Assembly (NCBI GenBank): GCA_011109175.1
Contig: RDEW01000038.1
Location: 131,616 to 195,615, forward strand
Length of the DNA: 64,000 bases
Origin: Dicyema japonicum
Lineage: Eukaryota > Dicyemida > Rhombozoa > Dicyemidae
Direction of reading: 5' to 3'
Made by a program: the position numbers and the translations under genes. Below are positions 44,870 to 55,782 of this stretch, one piece after another. Position 1 is the first letter of the stretch; the number at the start of each line of letters is the position of its first letter. A model generated the notes under the pieces. The model was not told the origin of the DNA. It did not search any database and was given only the letters and a program-made list of their open reading frames with translations.

Positions 44870-45092
44870 GAAAAAATGAGGATATTATACGAAGAAAACC
44901 TTGGAAAATGCGGCTATGACAATTCAGCAACGTGTGGAACGCCGAAAGCAGATCTTAACAGACTTGACAGATGCCACAGACTTGACAGATGCCAAAGACT
45001 TGAGCTGCGGAAAATAACAGGCATCTATTGGGCAAAGAAGATAAACAACAAGACTCTTTACAAGCCCTTTAAATGCTGGCTGATAAGCGAGG
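44870..45092 (+). mobile_element. LINE C-terminal fragment (58-kb family)
   Basis: 'RLELRKITGIYWAKKINNKT' parallels 'HLRNITGMSWPSKISRN' of the 58089-59285 element. An 18-bp unit 'AGACTTGACAGATGCCA' is tandemly repeated about 2.5 times (44968-45002). Confidence 0.6.
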
Positions 45093-45265
45093 AAAAAAAT
45101 GAAGGTCTCCGTACTGACAGCCATCTTGCGTATGCAGAGGAGCGATTGCAACGCTTTTTTCTTGCTCAGCTTGATGTCCTCCATAAATGAGCCTTCCTGG
45201 TCGACTACTACACCCAGGTAGCGAAGCGAGCGAACTCTTGGAATTCCTAGCGTACGGAAGATTTT
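45093..45265 (-). mobile_element. EN-type LINE RT C-terminal scrap
   Basis: Minus 45184-45090: 'MEDIKLSKKKALQSLLCIRK', the same block as in the 11580-15040 element and at 38600. Joined tail to tail with the preceding plus fragment. Confidence 0.65.
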
Positions 45266-45630
45266 TTTTAATCAAAATGAACTAGGGGCTTTCGTGGAAG
45301 GAAGAAACTACACTTCCTCTATGTCTGGATCAAGATTATGTCAAACTGGTGGGAAAATGATAACAGTAGACCTCGATGAACTAAGGAAAAGTGCGTGGAG
45401 GTAAGTTGCAAGGAGAAAACGGATAGTAAATAGTACGGCAGAAGCGGAACCCTAAGTGCTTATGGGTAATGAGGGAGCTAGTTATTAACCCCGACCTTTC
45501 TACCTTGTAGGAGGCCGACCATCCTCAGGCACTGAACAGATAGTGTTGGTAGTGGGAAGTACTTTATTTATTCATTTAATAACCCCGAGAAGGGAACACC
45601 AAGAAAGAAGGAGGGGAAGTACTTTAACTA
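45266..45630 (+). mobile_element. LINE C-terminal end, weak
   Basis: 'ITVDLDELRKSAWR' then 'VARRKRIVNSTAEAEP' in one frame resembles LINE C-termini. The tail at 45570-45630 ('AATAACCCCGAGAAGGGAAC') resembles repeats near 46540 and 53660. Confidence 0.4.
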
Positions 45631-45774
45631 ACTAATCAATTAATTCCCACTATTTTGAAATCTAAAAAATTATGTAACAATATTAAAGTAACAAACTCAA
45701 AAGACAATGGAAACCCTAAGTTCTGAATAAATGAAGTGTCAGGTACATAGTGGATCCGAGTTTGAATCTCGCCC

Positions 45775-46180
45775 ATACCAAATTTGAATGAACTCGGAAT
45801 ATCATCCTTCTGCAGTTGACATATATTCTATATGTACTGCTAATAATAATGCATGGAGAGAAATTGTTTTATGCTTGAAATCTAGTCTTGTTGACTGACA
45901 CAGAAAATTAGTTTTTATTATATAGACAAGTCAATGTTTTCATTATCTTACATTTTTTGTTTTTTGGAAAATATTTCTTTGTATTTCGCTTTTGGATATT
46001 TTAGATTCATTGGTTTTATTATTTGTGGAATTTTCGCCACTTTCAGTATTATTCACTTCAATAAAAGTTTTAAGTGGAGGTTTTGGAATATATTTGTCAC
46101 CAAGGATTCCGACAGGAATGACTTTCTTATCAAATATGGTGGTGGTCTTTCCTCTTTTTGAGGCTGCATCTGTTTACTAA
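45775..46180 (-). CDS. Two candidate exons of an unknown gene
   Basis: Minus-strand 46175-45957 is an open frame of about 70 codons with lysine- and asparagine-rich, protein-like text ('RGKTTTIFDKKVIPVGILGD', 'KYIPKPPLKTFIEVNNTES', 'KISKSEIQRNIFQKTKN'). It ends at a strong donor (GTAAGA, about 45956). A 58-nt intron with 'AACTAATTTTCTGTGTCAG' leads in frame into a second exon ('LDFKHKTISLHALLLAV') and a TGA near 45800. Splice signals resemble the confirmed genes. I do not recognise the protein and found no upstream exon, so it could be a gene remnant. Confidence 0.35.
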
Positions 46181-46199
46181 GTATTAAGTTAGCATTTTT

Positions 46200-46800
46200 T
46201 TTGCTGATTTGCAATTGCTTAAATAATCAAATCCCTGTAATCAAGGGATATCTAATATTAATAGAATTATTACTTAATGGTAAATACTCTTGGGGGTAAT
46301 TACTTTAGTCCCATCATTACTGTAGTATATTTTATTAGGATCGTAATTAATATTCTAAAATAGTGCAACAATCCAACCACTTTAATATTATCAATAAATT
46401 TACGTGTCTCCATTTTTAAAGAATCCGAAACTTTCTTGTGTATGTTTGACTTCCTAGGTCAATTAATATCACAATGAGTGATTAAGTGATTAACAGACGT
46501 TGGATGGCTCATTTTATTGCGGGAACTGTCTTAAGTTTTTCGTTTTTTTTTCTCGGTGATACCGGGGTTCTAAATAAATAAGTGCTTTATGTTCAAAACA
46601 AGGATTTTCTGGTTTATTAGCATTTAGAATACCATGAAAACGAGTATTAAAAGTTGAATGGTTAATCGGCCAGTTTTCCCTTTAAAGTGATTTTAATGAC
46701 TCACCAAAACATTTTCCTTCCGATCATGAACAGTAGCTCACCACCAATCAGTTCAGAGTGTACCCATTTGAATTTAATTTAGAAATATTTTTTTAAATAC
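46200..46800. other. AT-rich with a short repeat
   Basis: 46480-46580 is the reverse complement of a repeat at 53655-53760 (both with 'CCGG.ATCACCGAGAAA' and 'CAGTTCCCGCAA'). Otherwise empty. Confidence 0.45.
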
Positions 46801-46809
46801 TTCAGAAAA

Positions 46810-46815
46810 TTTATT
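46810..46815 (-). promoter_or_regulatory. AATAAA polyadenylation signal candidate
   Basis: AATAAA on the minus strand, about 47 nt downstream of the FERM gene stop. Confidence 0.5.
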
Positions 46816-46861
46816 GTCAGACAAATTTTGTAAAAAATTAATAAAATAAAAATTATAGCTT

Positions 46862-48062
46862 TTATGTTGTATTGTTGTCATCTCTTTCTGAACAAAATGA
46901 TTTACAAGATCCCTCACTGACCTCAGATTTAGAAGTCTTCCCGGGAGATGAAATAGAAAACATATTCTGCACAGAAAATCCTTAAATCAAAAAAATACAA
47001 AACCAGAACTATTATCGTTATTCCCACTTTTGGAGGGCACCAGAGTCTTCTCCATTAAGTGAGATTTTTTATCCTTTATACCACCTAGACGAAAAGTAAT
47101 GTGTTCCTTGACCAATTTGGTAACGTATTTACTAAGTGTGACTGATTCAGCAAGCACATGGAAACTTTCTTTCTTAAAATTTTCCGACAAGATGCATTTC
47201 TTAATAACAATTTCTTTCCCATGTGACTGGATGTCTTTAAGTTCATTCCAAAAAATCTTCGAAACGTTAGAATTTCCTTTCAGAAGTATACAATTCGTAA
47301 GAATAATCAAGGAACAGTCCATCCCATCAAGTGACTAACAAACAATTAACAAGCCTCACTTTTAACAAGTAAGAGTCTCCACCATAATATTCTAGTTCCA
47401 TAGCACGTTCAAGAAACCTTTCCAAACCAAGTTTTTCTGAGAGTCCTCTGAAAACTAATTTATAGGAATACTTCAGTTTAGAGTACATTGTCAATGTCTC
47501 CTCATCAGAAATATTGGTTTCTCCCAGAGAAAAATTTGAACGGGGTAGATTCTCCTCTAAATGTTCACCAAACTCAACTAGAATGGCCACGTAAAAATTA
47601 CTTATTAGAGAATGGGCCATCAGGAATGTCATGGATTCAGGGGGCATTGGAAGTCGATTTGAGTAAATATCGCTTCGAATTTGCAAATACATAAAATAGC
47701 TGAAATTAGTATTAAATTATTTTTATAAACCGAGTTTTTTGGTGGGTTATTTTGGTCGGGTCCATTGGATAAAATTTAAGACACAAATATAACATTTCAA
47801 ATTTGAAGAATTCTAAAATTATGTGAATTATAACTTTTTTGTTGAGATTTGACTGATTTGTTTAGTTTTAACCAAAGTCCGACTCCTTGTGGAGTCACAT
47901 ATTTTAAGCCAAAGCATGTTGCAAACTCTGACACCCCCATTTTCTTAGATAAAGTGTTTAAGATGTATTCTCCTTCTAAATAAGACTCGAATATTGTTTT
48001 TAAGTTACAGGAAAAGAATATGTTTCTCCGTTGAGCAAGACAGTCTCCACAACAGAACACAT
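46862..48062 (-). CDS. FERM-domain protein (protein 4.1 superfamily)
   Basis: Links plasma-membrane proteins to the cortical cytoskeleton in known members. The specific paralogue is not identifiable. Removing seven introns (47986-48008, 47813-47834, 47700-47730, 47578-47601, 47448-47471, 47335-47359, 46967-46998; 23, 22, 31, 24, 24, 25, 32 nt) gives an uninterrupted 339-residue product. Lobe F1: 'VVETVLLNGETYSFP', 'CFGLKYVTPQGVGLWLKLNK'. F2: 'YLCLKFYPMDPTKIT', 'YFMYLQIRSDIYSNRLPMPP', 'EFGEHLEENLP'. F3: 'LEYYGGDSYLLK', 'SLIILTNCILLKG', 'KIFWNELKDIQSHGKEIVIK', 'YVTKLVKEHITFRL'. A Ser-rich tail of about 50 residues ends at TAA 46864-46862. Two introns are in phase and stop-free (47578-47601, 47448-47471); removal closes eight-residue insertions. 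No PDZ, kinase or phosphatase domain follows. Confidence 0.92.
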
Positions 48063-48375
48063 TGAATAAGTTTTACCGCCAAATTTAAATCTTAAAAATA
48101 TTATATCTAATAAATAAAAAAATTGTTAAAAATATCGATATTTCTAAAGGAAGTTTAGAATATCCTGATATAACCGTAGTAGATAAAAACAGACTTTGAT
48201 AGGGATATAACAGTCCTTTTGAACATTATCTCAAGACATGTGACATCAAAAGGATTCAATCGATTATGAAATTCGTCAGACTACATCCGATTATTTAGAG
48301 GATGAAATTTTATAGTATAATCAAAAAGGTTCTAATTTCATATAAAAATGAGAATATTTTGTTCCAATTCTTGAA
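48063..48375. other. AT-rich intergenic sequence
   Basis: Upstream of the minus-strand FERM gene, so its promoter should lie here. No motif I can name. Confidence 0.4.
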
Positions 48376-48625
48376 ATGATTCACGCCGACATAATCGACG
48401 GTATGTTTAGGATTTAAAAGGAGATCAACTAGAGAAGTCGTTGGGTCTCACGTGTGTCGTGGCTCTTTGAGTGTGGCCAGATTTTCCAGCTACTTAAAAA
48501 AAACGAAGTGATATCCCGCTTATTTTTCCAAATATCTCATCTACGATAGGTCAAACACCACTAGGTATTTTTTGACAGCGTGTCTACCGCATTCCCGATA
48601 ATGTTGGGTCGATATATTGGGTCGA
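48376..48625 (-). mobile_element. RLE-type LINE C-terminal fragment (family A)
   Basis: Minus-strand broken frames give 'KSHDTRETQRLL' and 'GNAVDTLSKNT'. The 'CACGACACACGTGAGACCC' region closely parallels 3062-3080. Confidence 0.6.
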
Positions 48626-48850
48626 TGGATGTGGCATCCTATACCTATGGCTTCCTCTTTTAGGATAAAAAGATTATCCAGGCAACCGTTTTCCGCCTTT
48701 TCCGTTCAAGGAGGGTTACAACAGTCAAATAGTGTATCAAAAAACATAAAAAATGCATTGATGTAGACAACTTTCTGAGAAACAATTCAACAGACAGTGC
48801 TGTCATTCAAAAATAAAGTACTGTAAAGTCCTTTAAATTGGCCAAAAATT
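48626..48850. other. No recognisable feature
   Basis: No supported ORF. Confidence 0.4.
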
Positions 48851-49164
48851 GTTCCTGAACTATTTTTGATGTAGTATTATTCTCATTTTTATATCTGAAA
48901 ATTTCGAGTTTTTGGAAATATAAACTCTCGGGGATTAAGAATATTATTCACTGTTTTTCTTGAAATTCGAATATTAAATAAATCAGAAAATCTGTGAGCG
49001 ATTGTTTGGCACGATGTAGTATTATTCTCATTTTTATATCTGAAAATTTCGAGTTTTTGGAAACAATTAAGTTTTGAATAATTGCAACGAGAAGCTTTCG
49101 AACACATGGTACAATTTTTGAAATGAAATTTATTTCCAAAGACCACAGTTAAAGACAAAAACAA
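48851..49164 (-). mobile_element. Pogo/Tigger-like transposase N-terminal fragment
   Basis: Minus-strand ORF includes 'KLNCFQKLEIFRYKNENNTT', 'QTIAHRFSDLFNIRISRKTV' and 'NNIL', like the CENP-B/pogo N-terminal helix-turn-helix. A direct repeat of about 47 bp ('GTAGTATTATTCTCATTTTT') at 48870 and 49016 flanks it. The catalytic domain is absent. Confidence 0.5.
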
Positions 49165-49169
49165 AAAAT

Positions 49170-50050
49170 TATGTAATTCAGGCGAATTTCAAAAGGGCTC
49201 TCAGCTTGGCCCGGTGGTCTTTTCTCGATCCAACAAATGCACGCAGTGAGCGAGTGATCCTCTGGTATTGTTGAGTTTGGCCTCCTTCCAAGGGGGTAGG
49301 TGTAGAATTTAGATCGCCTTTGATCCAGTTTTCTATCACGGAAAACGCTCTTTTTTGGGTTGCCGCAATTCTCTGGGCATTCGTCCAAGAAATTGAGGGG
49401 CCCCGTGATGCACATTCATGTGATATACATGGGTCGACGTACTGGCTGTATAGTGATTTCAGAACGGGATGACTTCCGATTTTCCATAAACCAGAGATCC
49501 CCTTCAAGAGGTTGATTTTCTTTTCACATTTGTTTAAAACATTTCCCACGTGGCGCGAGAAAGTCATATGGGTGTCGAATACTACTCCCAGGATCTTCTG
49601 CCATTTTTGGAATGGCAACTTGCTTCCATCTGCTTCTATATCCACTGTCCTGTTGGATATTCTCTTATCAGAGGTAAGGAGAGACTTAACCGATTTTTCC
49701 GGGCTGATCGACATACTGTTTTTATTTAACCAGTAAATTAAGCAGTTTACAAGTAATTGTAATCTCTCCGAGGTGACCTGAAAGTCTTGGTCCCTGGATG
49801 CAATAACAATATCATCTGCATAAGCCAGTAAAAGGTCATCCTCATGCTCCGGAGTCGGGATATCATTTAAGAAAAGGTTAAAGAGTATAGAGGATAGAAG
49901 TGATCCTTTGGATATTCCATTTGGAATTAAACGGGAGCTCGACCGTAGGTTTCCCAAACAGACTCGTCCTCTTCGTTTACTGAAGAAATTCACCAGCTAG
50001 AGTTTGAAATTCCCAGGTATATCCGTCTGATAGATTTACCTGGTGAGTCT
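49170..50050 (-). mobile_element. EN-type LINE, RT to C-terminus, long open frame
   Basis: The 271-codon ORF (49993-49178) is the longest in the window: 'LIPNGISKGSLLSSILFNLF', 'HEDDLLLAYADDIVIASRDQ' (intact YADD), 'NKNSMSISPEKSVKSLL', 'WQKILGVVFDTHMTFSRHVG', 'GSHPVLKSLYSQYVDPCISH', 'RAFVGSRKDHRAKLRALLKF'. The 'ISKGS' replaces the usual PQG. The 5' half is missing. Relative of the 30300-31145 fragment. Confidence 0.85.
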
Positions 50051-50059
50051 TTTTTTGGA

Positions 50060-50400
50060 ATGTGTTGGGTCAAAAGTCCAGCGTCGAGAGAAGCTGAGAA
50101 AGATGCAGAAATCTACGATGCAGAAACGATGCAGAAAGGGTTTGACGAGTGACTCCGTCATCAGCGGATACTCACTGCGGAACTGGATTGTCTAGAAAGG
50201 ACCCACACACAAGAAAAAGAAAAAAAGAAGTGAAGATAATTCCTTGGTTCTACGATTAGTTAAAATTAACTGTTCTTTACTTAAATAAAGTGTGTGTCCT
50301 GCCTATGCAGAGCTATAAATACTATTGCTCTCGTGAAAAGGCTTTAGAAAAAAAATTGAAAGAATTAGTAAAAATAAATTTTATGTTTTTTAATAATGTG
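50060..50400. repeat. LINE-tail repeat (copy 2)
   Basis: Matches 960-1160: 'TTTGACGAGTGACTCCGTCA', 'CACACACAAGAAAAAG', 'CTACGATTAGTTA' and 'CCTGCCTATGCAGAGCTATA'. Confidence 0.65.
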
Positions 50401-50719
50401 TAGCCAATTTGAAAATTGGCCGATTTAAGGGTTGGCCAACTCATACTGTGACTTACTCAAACTTCTACATATATCACTTCCTTCTTCATACATACCAATT
50501 TATACTAAGACCCATATTTTAAATGGTGTCCACATTTAAATTACACTTTCATGGTCAAAATTAAAAACTTGTTTTAAGATCAATTATACGTCCTTTCTAT
50601 CTCCTTAAAAATAACTACGCACAAAACCTACTTCTTTTTTCAAATTAACATGTTAAGTAAGTTATTATAAAGTAAAACTGCAAATTAATTGATGGAGAAA
50701 GTAATATGAAAAAGTAGGG

Positions 50720-51600
50720 CATGGCAATCAACTTCTACCCAGACAGTCTCCCCAAGAAATCTTTAAACACAAGTTCATCTCTGAATATAAGTACCAGATA
50801 CTTAAGTGGCTCCCTCCTTGGAGACCATGAAGACATTACAAGAAGTAAAACCTTAGCACAAACTGCCCTCTCCAGACTGAAGAACACCTGGCTCCACAAA
50901 AATGGCTTTGACGTTATAACAAAAACTCGATTATACAACTCGCTATTGAAACCCATACTACTGTATAACGCTGGTTTTTGGGCCTACTCAAAAAATGAAT
51001 TGAAGAGGCATAATGCGTTTCATAGAGACCAACTACGGCATATGATGTTCAAAAGAAGTGATACGAGGGTATCATCTAATCTTCTCTTTAAAAGGACGAG
51101 GACCTCTGAAGTTTCAAATGAAATTCTGGATACACGATGGAGGGTTTTCGGCCATATTCTGNTGAACTGAAGAGGCTTAATGCGTTTCATAGAGACCAAC
51201 TACGACATATGATGTTCGAAAGAAGTGATACTAGGATGTCATCTAATTTTCTTTATAAAAGGACGAAAACCTCTGAAATTTCAAATGAAATTCTGGATAC
51301 ACGATGGAGACTTTTCGGCCATATTCTGCGACTGGAACTAGATCCTTCGCGAACGTAGCCATGGAGGATTACTTCATGTTGGAAGCCCCCCGTATCCGTG
51401 GTCGCCCAAGGACGACACTGCCAGTCGTTCTCGACGAGGACCTCAAAGAAATGGACGGCATCTTGGTAGTAGAGAGGATCTTGACTGGTTACGCACTACG
51501 GCTTTGAATAGGAGGTAGTGGATGAAATAAACTAGTGACTTGCTAACTCATGTTGCACATGCTTTGTCAAGTCCTATGACATAGCAATAAGTGCAAATAA
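50720..51600 (+). mobile_element. LINE C-terminal part with internal duplication (58-kb family)
   Basis: 'LSGSLLGDHEDITRSKTLAQ', 'LSRLKNTWLHKNGFDVI', 'RLYNSLLKPILLYNAGFWAY', then 'RWRVFGHIL'. A second near-copy of about 170 bp starts right after a single N at 51162, and the protein ends 'RIRGRPRTTLPVVLDEDL'. The (AAT)n end at 51590 marks the 3' end. Confidence 0.8.
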
Positions 51601-52275
51601 TAATAATACTTTAGTGCGATTTTTAAAACCTCGATTAAGATTTTAGATTAATCTGCAAACCTTGCACATTTTTCTTTTAAACCACAGGGGATTTGGCATA
51701 CTAGGATTTATCTCGTATGCAAGCTTTAGAGCAAGATTGCGCGTTTTCTCAAATTCATTGAGAATTGAGTCTCTCATTTTTGAGTCGTACCGTCCTTCTA
51801 ATCCTTATAACATTGCAGGAAGTGTTGCGGAATTGAAGGCCTAAACAAAGGTCTCCGGCTCGATTCACAAGCTGTGTCATCTTTCGCGAATTTACTACCT
51901 GGAAGTATTTCCACGCTCTATGAAGACCTTATATTCTTGAATACCCAATCACCATGCGTGCAATGAAGAGACCTATACAGGGAAAAGGATAGTTACTCGA
52001 AAAGGCTCTAGACCACTTGTGTCTCTTGAAGTGCATATATCATTATTCCTCCTAAAGACCAATTTAGCGTATAGAGGCTTGCATATGTCTTAACGACTGC
52101 TCTCTATTTCACTTAATGTGACCAACTCGCTCAAATTGACAGGATCTTTCGTTCGACAACGGAGCGTATTTTACTAGAATACGCTTCCGTCTTATATAAT
52201 CAACTCTTAAAGCCGTCGGTAGACTATTCCTGTGCCTCCTGGGCTAATTGAATTTTAATTTCGAACCTCTACACT
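51601..52275. other. Unclassified repeat debris
   Basis: A 60-codon plus ORF (51662-51844) is unrecognised. 52140-52180 matches 43880-43920. No host exon seen. Confidence 0.35.
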
Positions 52276-52282
52276 AGTAGTT

Positions 52283-52560
52283 CCCAACTTGGGTACCGGG
52301 GAACCCCACGGTTCCGCAAAATTTATTATAAATTATTTAATAATAGTTTTTAATTACACAAACACGGGATGAAGGTTTCTGATAAAGAGTACACCTCTGC
52401 TACCTCTCAACTTGTGAACTGGCATGCTGTGAGGACATCCCACTTGATTCTAATAGATATTTCGACTGACGCTGATATGGAGATGGGGAATAACAGATAG
52501 TTGATGGCACACTCATCTTCTAAGAGAAGGAGAAAGATTACCAGCGATCTGGATTAAAAT
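52283..52560 (+). mobile_element. hAT-like terminal fragment
   Basis: 'AGTAGTTCCCAACTTGGGTA' followed by the complementary 'GGGGAACCCC' hairpin is typical of hAT (Charlie-like) termini, different from the hAT family at 41 kb. No transposase is readable. Confidence 0.5.
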
Positions 52561-53035
52561 CCGCTTAATTAGATAATTTACTCGTTTACTTTTTCAATTA
52601 CTGTTTTTCAAAAAAATTAAAATGTATTAAACATGATTCGGTTTTGGGTTAGTTAGTCAATTAGTCAATTTTATAAGATTTTTAATGAGAAAATAATAGC
52701 ATAGGAGATTCCAAAAAATATTCAAAAGGTTTTTTCACACATGGGTTTTCTCAGAACGGATCTGATTTACCGCATACGACAAAATGTGTAATATGCCATC
52801 ATATAATGTCTAACATATCTCTATCAAAATATTTATTGATGAAGCATCCTCATTTAAAGGATTAAGTTATTTCCTTTTTTTTAAACAAATTGAATTCATC
52901 TACAAGGTGCAAGTTGGAAATGTCCAATTTTGTGAAAGACGAAAACTTAAAATCGGCCAGAGCATGCTATGAAGTATAGAATTATTTTAATTAAACAGGT
53001 GAGTTATCTTGTAGCACGTTGTGGAGAGGTACATT
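52561..53035. other. AT-rich, no recognisable feature
   Basis: No ORF or repeat call. Confidence 0.45.
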
Positions 53036-53283
53036 TAGTTAGTTAGTTAAAGCACACTCGATTTACCAATAAACGTTGTTTATGGTTTCGCTTGTGCCAT
53101 GTTTTGCGACTATCTTTTCCGTTAGTCTTCTCCATCCTTTTCGTTGCTGTGCTCGTCTCCTGATTTCGTCCAGATCGTTTGCATCCATCAGTCGGCCCCC
53201 GATCACTGCATAATCTTCCGCAAGTGTCCTGGGATATACAACTTCTTTGACGTCTTCTGAATGTAGAAGATTCAGTATGGCGT
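53036..53283 (-). mobile_element. LINE C-terminal fragment
   Basis: Minus-strand frame: 'ILNLLHSEDVKEVVYPRTLA', 'DANDLDEIRRRAQQRKGWRR' and 'TEKIVAKHG', a LINE C-terminus. It ends at a single N (53284). Confidence 0.65.
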
Positions 53284-53284
53284 N

Positions 53285-53556
53285 ACGTTTGCCCTGAACA
53301 ATCTTTACGAGTGCGCTTCAAGGGCCTGCTCTGCAGCCGTCAAGGCGGAGAAGGCCAAACTCGAAAAATACGGCGACCTTCCCGATAATGTCCAATTTGT
53401 TCCCCTTCCTATAGAGACTTCCGGATCCTACTCCCCCTCTACACTAGAGTTTTTCAGACGTCTTGGAAACCGGATACCTCATTCACTGGAGCGAATTTCA
53501 CTCGCAATTCTAAAAGGGAACAGCCACGCAGTGAGGGCGGCAGCTAACTAATGTTT
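53285..53556 (+). mobile_element. RLE-type LINE C-terminus, open frame (family A)
   Basis: 'LYECASRACSAAVKAEKAKL', 'FVPLPIETSGSYSPST', 'FFRRLGNRIPHSLERISLAI' and 'LKGNSHAVRAAAN' before TAA. Intact reading frame, higher GC, and an abrupt left edge at the N suggest a scaffolding join rather than a natural one. Confidence 0.8.
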
Positions 53557-54690
53557 TGTCCTTATCATTTTTAATAAAAAAATAACTAAAATATTAACTA
53601 AGTCATGAACAAGATCATTTAGCAATGTAATCTTGATAAAATACACCACAATGATATTTTACTATTTATTAACCCCGGAATCACCGAGAAAGAAAGACAA
53701 AAGTAATGTCAACCAGTTAAGTGATCCCAGTTCCCGCAACCAAACGTGCCATTTGAAGTCTGTGTCTCTCCATTGTTCCCACTGTCGAACGGAAATGCTT
53801 TTTTTGATCCTTGCAGAGGAAGGGGTACAGGTAAATTCATCGCATAATAAATTTAAAAAATAAATAAATTTTTTTAATAATAATTATTAACAAAAACATG
53901 TCAGACAACGAAATGCATTTCTTTTACGATTTGTAGGGAAATTCGTTAAATGAAGAAACTCCTTATCTATTTTTGCGATAAACAACCCGACGCAATTCAG
54001 GGTTAGTGAGCTACTCTCAATAATCCATGAGGTTTCGACTGCGATCCTTTCAAAAGTTAATTATTCTGTCAATAATTATCACTGGAGATAAATTTACCAT
54101 GCAATGAGCTCAAGATAATGGGAGAAATGGTAACTGAGGACTAGGCAATCTTGCATCTTAAACAACCTAATCATCCAAACAAGAATCTCCTGTTTGGTAT
54201 GATAGTTGTCCAAAATCCAGGAAACCCCCAACGGAGCTATAGATCCTAATTCTGACTCTGTGCCTTTTAAGGAACTTCTAATAGAACAATAACAAAAATT
54301 CTTAATGGTTGTCAATCTTCCAAACATCTCTCCACAAAATCCGTGTCAGAAAAAGAATTTTGGTAAATATTTCGTGTATTGGTGGTCTTAGTGAAAGATC
54401 AAATAATTCTTTTTCGTGCCATCATGGCAATAGGCCTCATCTGAAAATTATGGATAACATGAAGCCACTATACTAGAACACGGAAAGACGTGTGATTTTT
54501 GACCAAGTTTACAGGGAGGATTCTAGATCAGGACCAGTGTTACAGACTTTTTGACCACCTCTACTTAGCTACTTGGGCTGTACCTCTTACATAAATAATC
54601 AACACGTCGGATCAGTTTATTAAATTTTGATAGATTAGTGTTCTAGTGTGATTAAGTATGTTAATGTGGTTATCTGAACCTCATCAAAGT
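53557..54690. other. Mostly unclassified
   Basis: 53655-53760 is a short repeat (reverse complement near 46540). A 77-codon minus ORF (54327-54094: 'LGVSWILDNYHTKQEILV') is unrecognised. Remainder AT-rich. Confidence 0.35.
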
Positions 54691-54693
54691 ATC

Positions 54694-54870
54694 TTACCTT
54701 TTCTTCCCCGAAAAATCGTTTTGCCAGTCGTCAAAGTAATAATCGACTCTGTCGTATATCTCCTCAATCTTAAAATGAACAAAATTAATAAAATTGACAA
54801 TAAAACAGTAAATTAGCAAAAATAAGCAAATATTGAAAATATAGTAAAAAAAAGCGTAATAGCTGCGCAT
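54694..54870 (-). CDS. Possible 58-residue single-pass membrane protein
   Basis: ATG at 54870 to TAA at 54694. About 27 strongly hydrophobic residues ('YYIFNICLFLLIYCFIVNF') precede an acidic, aromatic tail ('EEIYDRVDYYFDDWQNDF') ending in Gly-Lys-Lys-Arg. The tail does not look like AT noise. An alternative reading is a single exon starting after 'TTCATTTTAAG' at about 54772, with a 24-nt GTAAG...CAG intron following (54674-54697). Family unknown. Confidence 0.3.
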   Translation of the reverse strand: MRSYYAFFYYIFNICLFLLIYCFIVNFINFVHFKIEEIYDRVDYYFDDWQNDFSGKKR

Positions 54871-55780
54871 GAGTGATAAACTATCATTTATATATCGTCC
54901 GTCTATTTATATTTCATCAATAAAAAAATAAGAAATTATTTTAGCAACATGGAATATCGACTATTCCATACAGCTTCTGACAGAGGATCTTTCGGGTTCG
55001 TTTAATTTTGAAGCGAAACGGTTTTGGACTCGGGTCTTTGAAGTTCCGGTGTTTCCCAAGTTCGTGAATTTTTTTCCATCCTCTCTAGAAAAAAGAAGAA
55101 AAGGGCTATCGTCCATCATGAAGATGAGTGGACATGCCTTAGCATAGTAGGTTACCTCGTTAACCTTCCTGAGTGGACAATGTGTGCAATATAAGTGGGA
55201 CACAACCTAAATCTTTCTCATTGGATAGGCCAGTGGAGGTTTACTGGTCGGGAGATTGAAAATAATAAAAACTATGCAAGTTTGCTATTTTTATCCACCA
55301 ATCACTTAATTATAAAAAATAATCCATATCAGAGGTCACATCTATAACTCAGAATTGGGTTTGCAAAGTTATAGTCAATGATCAGCTTTATGTGAGAAGG
55401 CTCTACGCATTCTGCGAGAAGAACCGACCCTACCCTCATCACTCTACTGTGGGAGTCGTCAACACGAAGGAGTGGCTGGAAATTCTTCCGATTATCCCAA
55501 GAACAAGGGAACCCAACATGTTCATCCATGTTACGATCTGAAAATGGGCGATCCTTCTTCAGAAATCCGTCCCCCTTCAACTTATTTTCTAGGCACAAAC
55601 GCAGATACTTTCTGGGAGAAGTGGGGTTCATTAGTTTGGTTACTCTTATCTTCCTTCATTCGAAACCTAGGGTTTCCATTGTCTCCCGTGTCCGTCACCT
55701 CGCCCATGGGGTCCTTGAGTGGTTCACACTCCATGCAACCGCGTCAGTGAAACCCAGTGACTCCCCCGGTTGAATTCTGT
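54871..55780. other. Unclassified ORFs on both strands
   Basis: Minus ORFs at 55203-54961 and 55631-55329 and plus ORFs at 55472-55773 overlap. None has a recognised motif. 'RIAHFQIVTW'-like text at about 55550 (-) is degraded. Could include upstream exons of the next gene. Confidence 0.3.
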
Positions 55781-55782
55781 TG

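Noticed and set aside
45934-46161. 75-codon plus ORF, Phe-rich
   Set aside because: Antisense to the better minus-strand candidate exon with splice signals.
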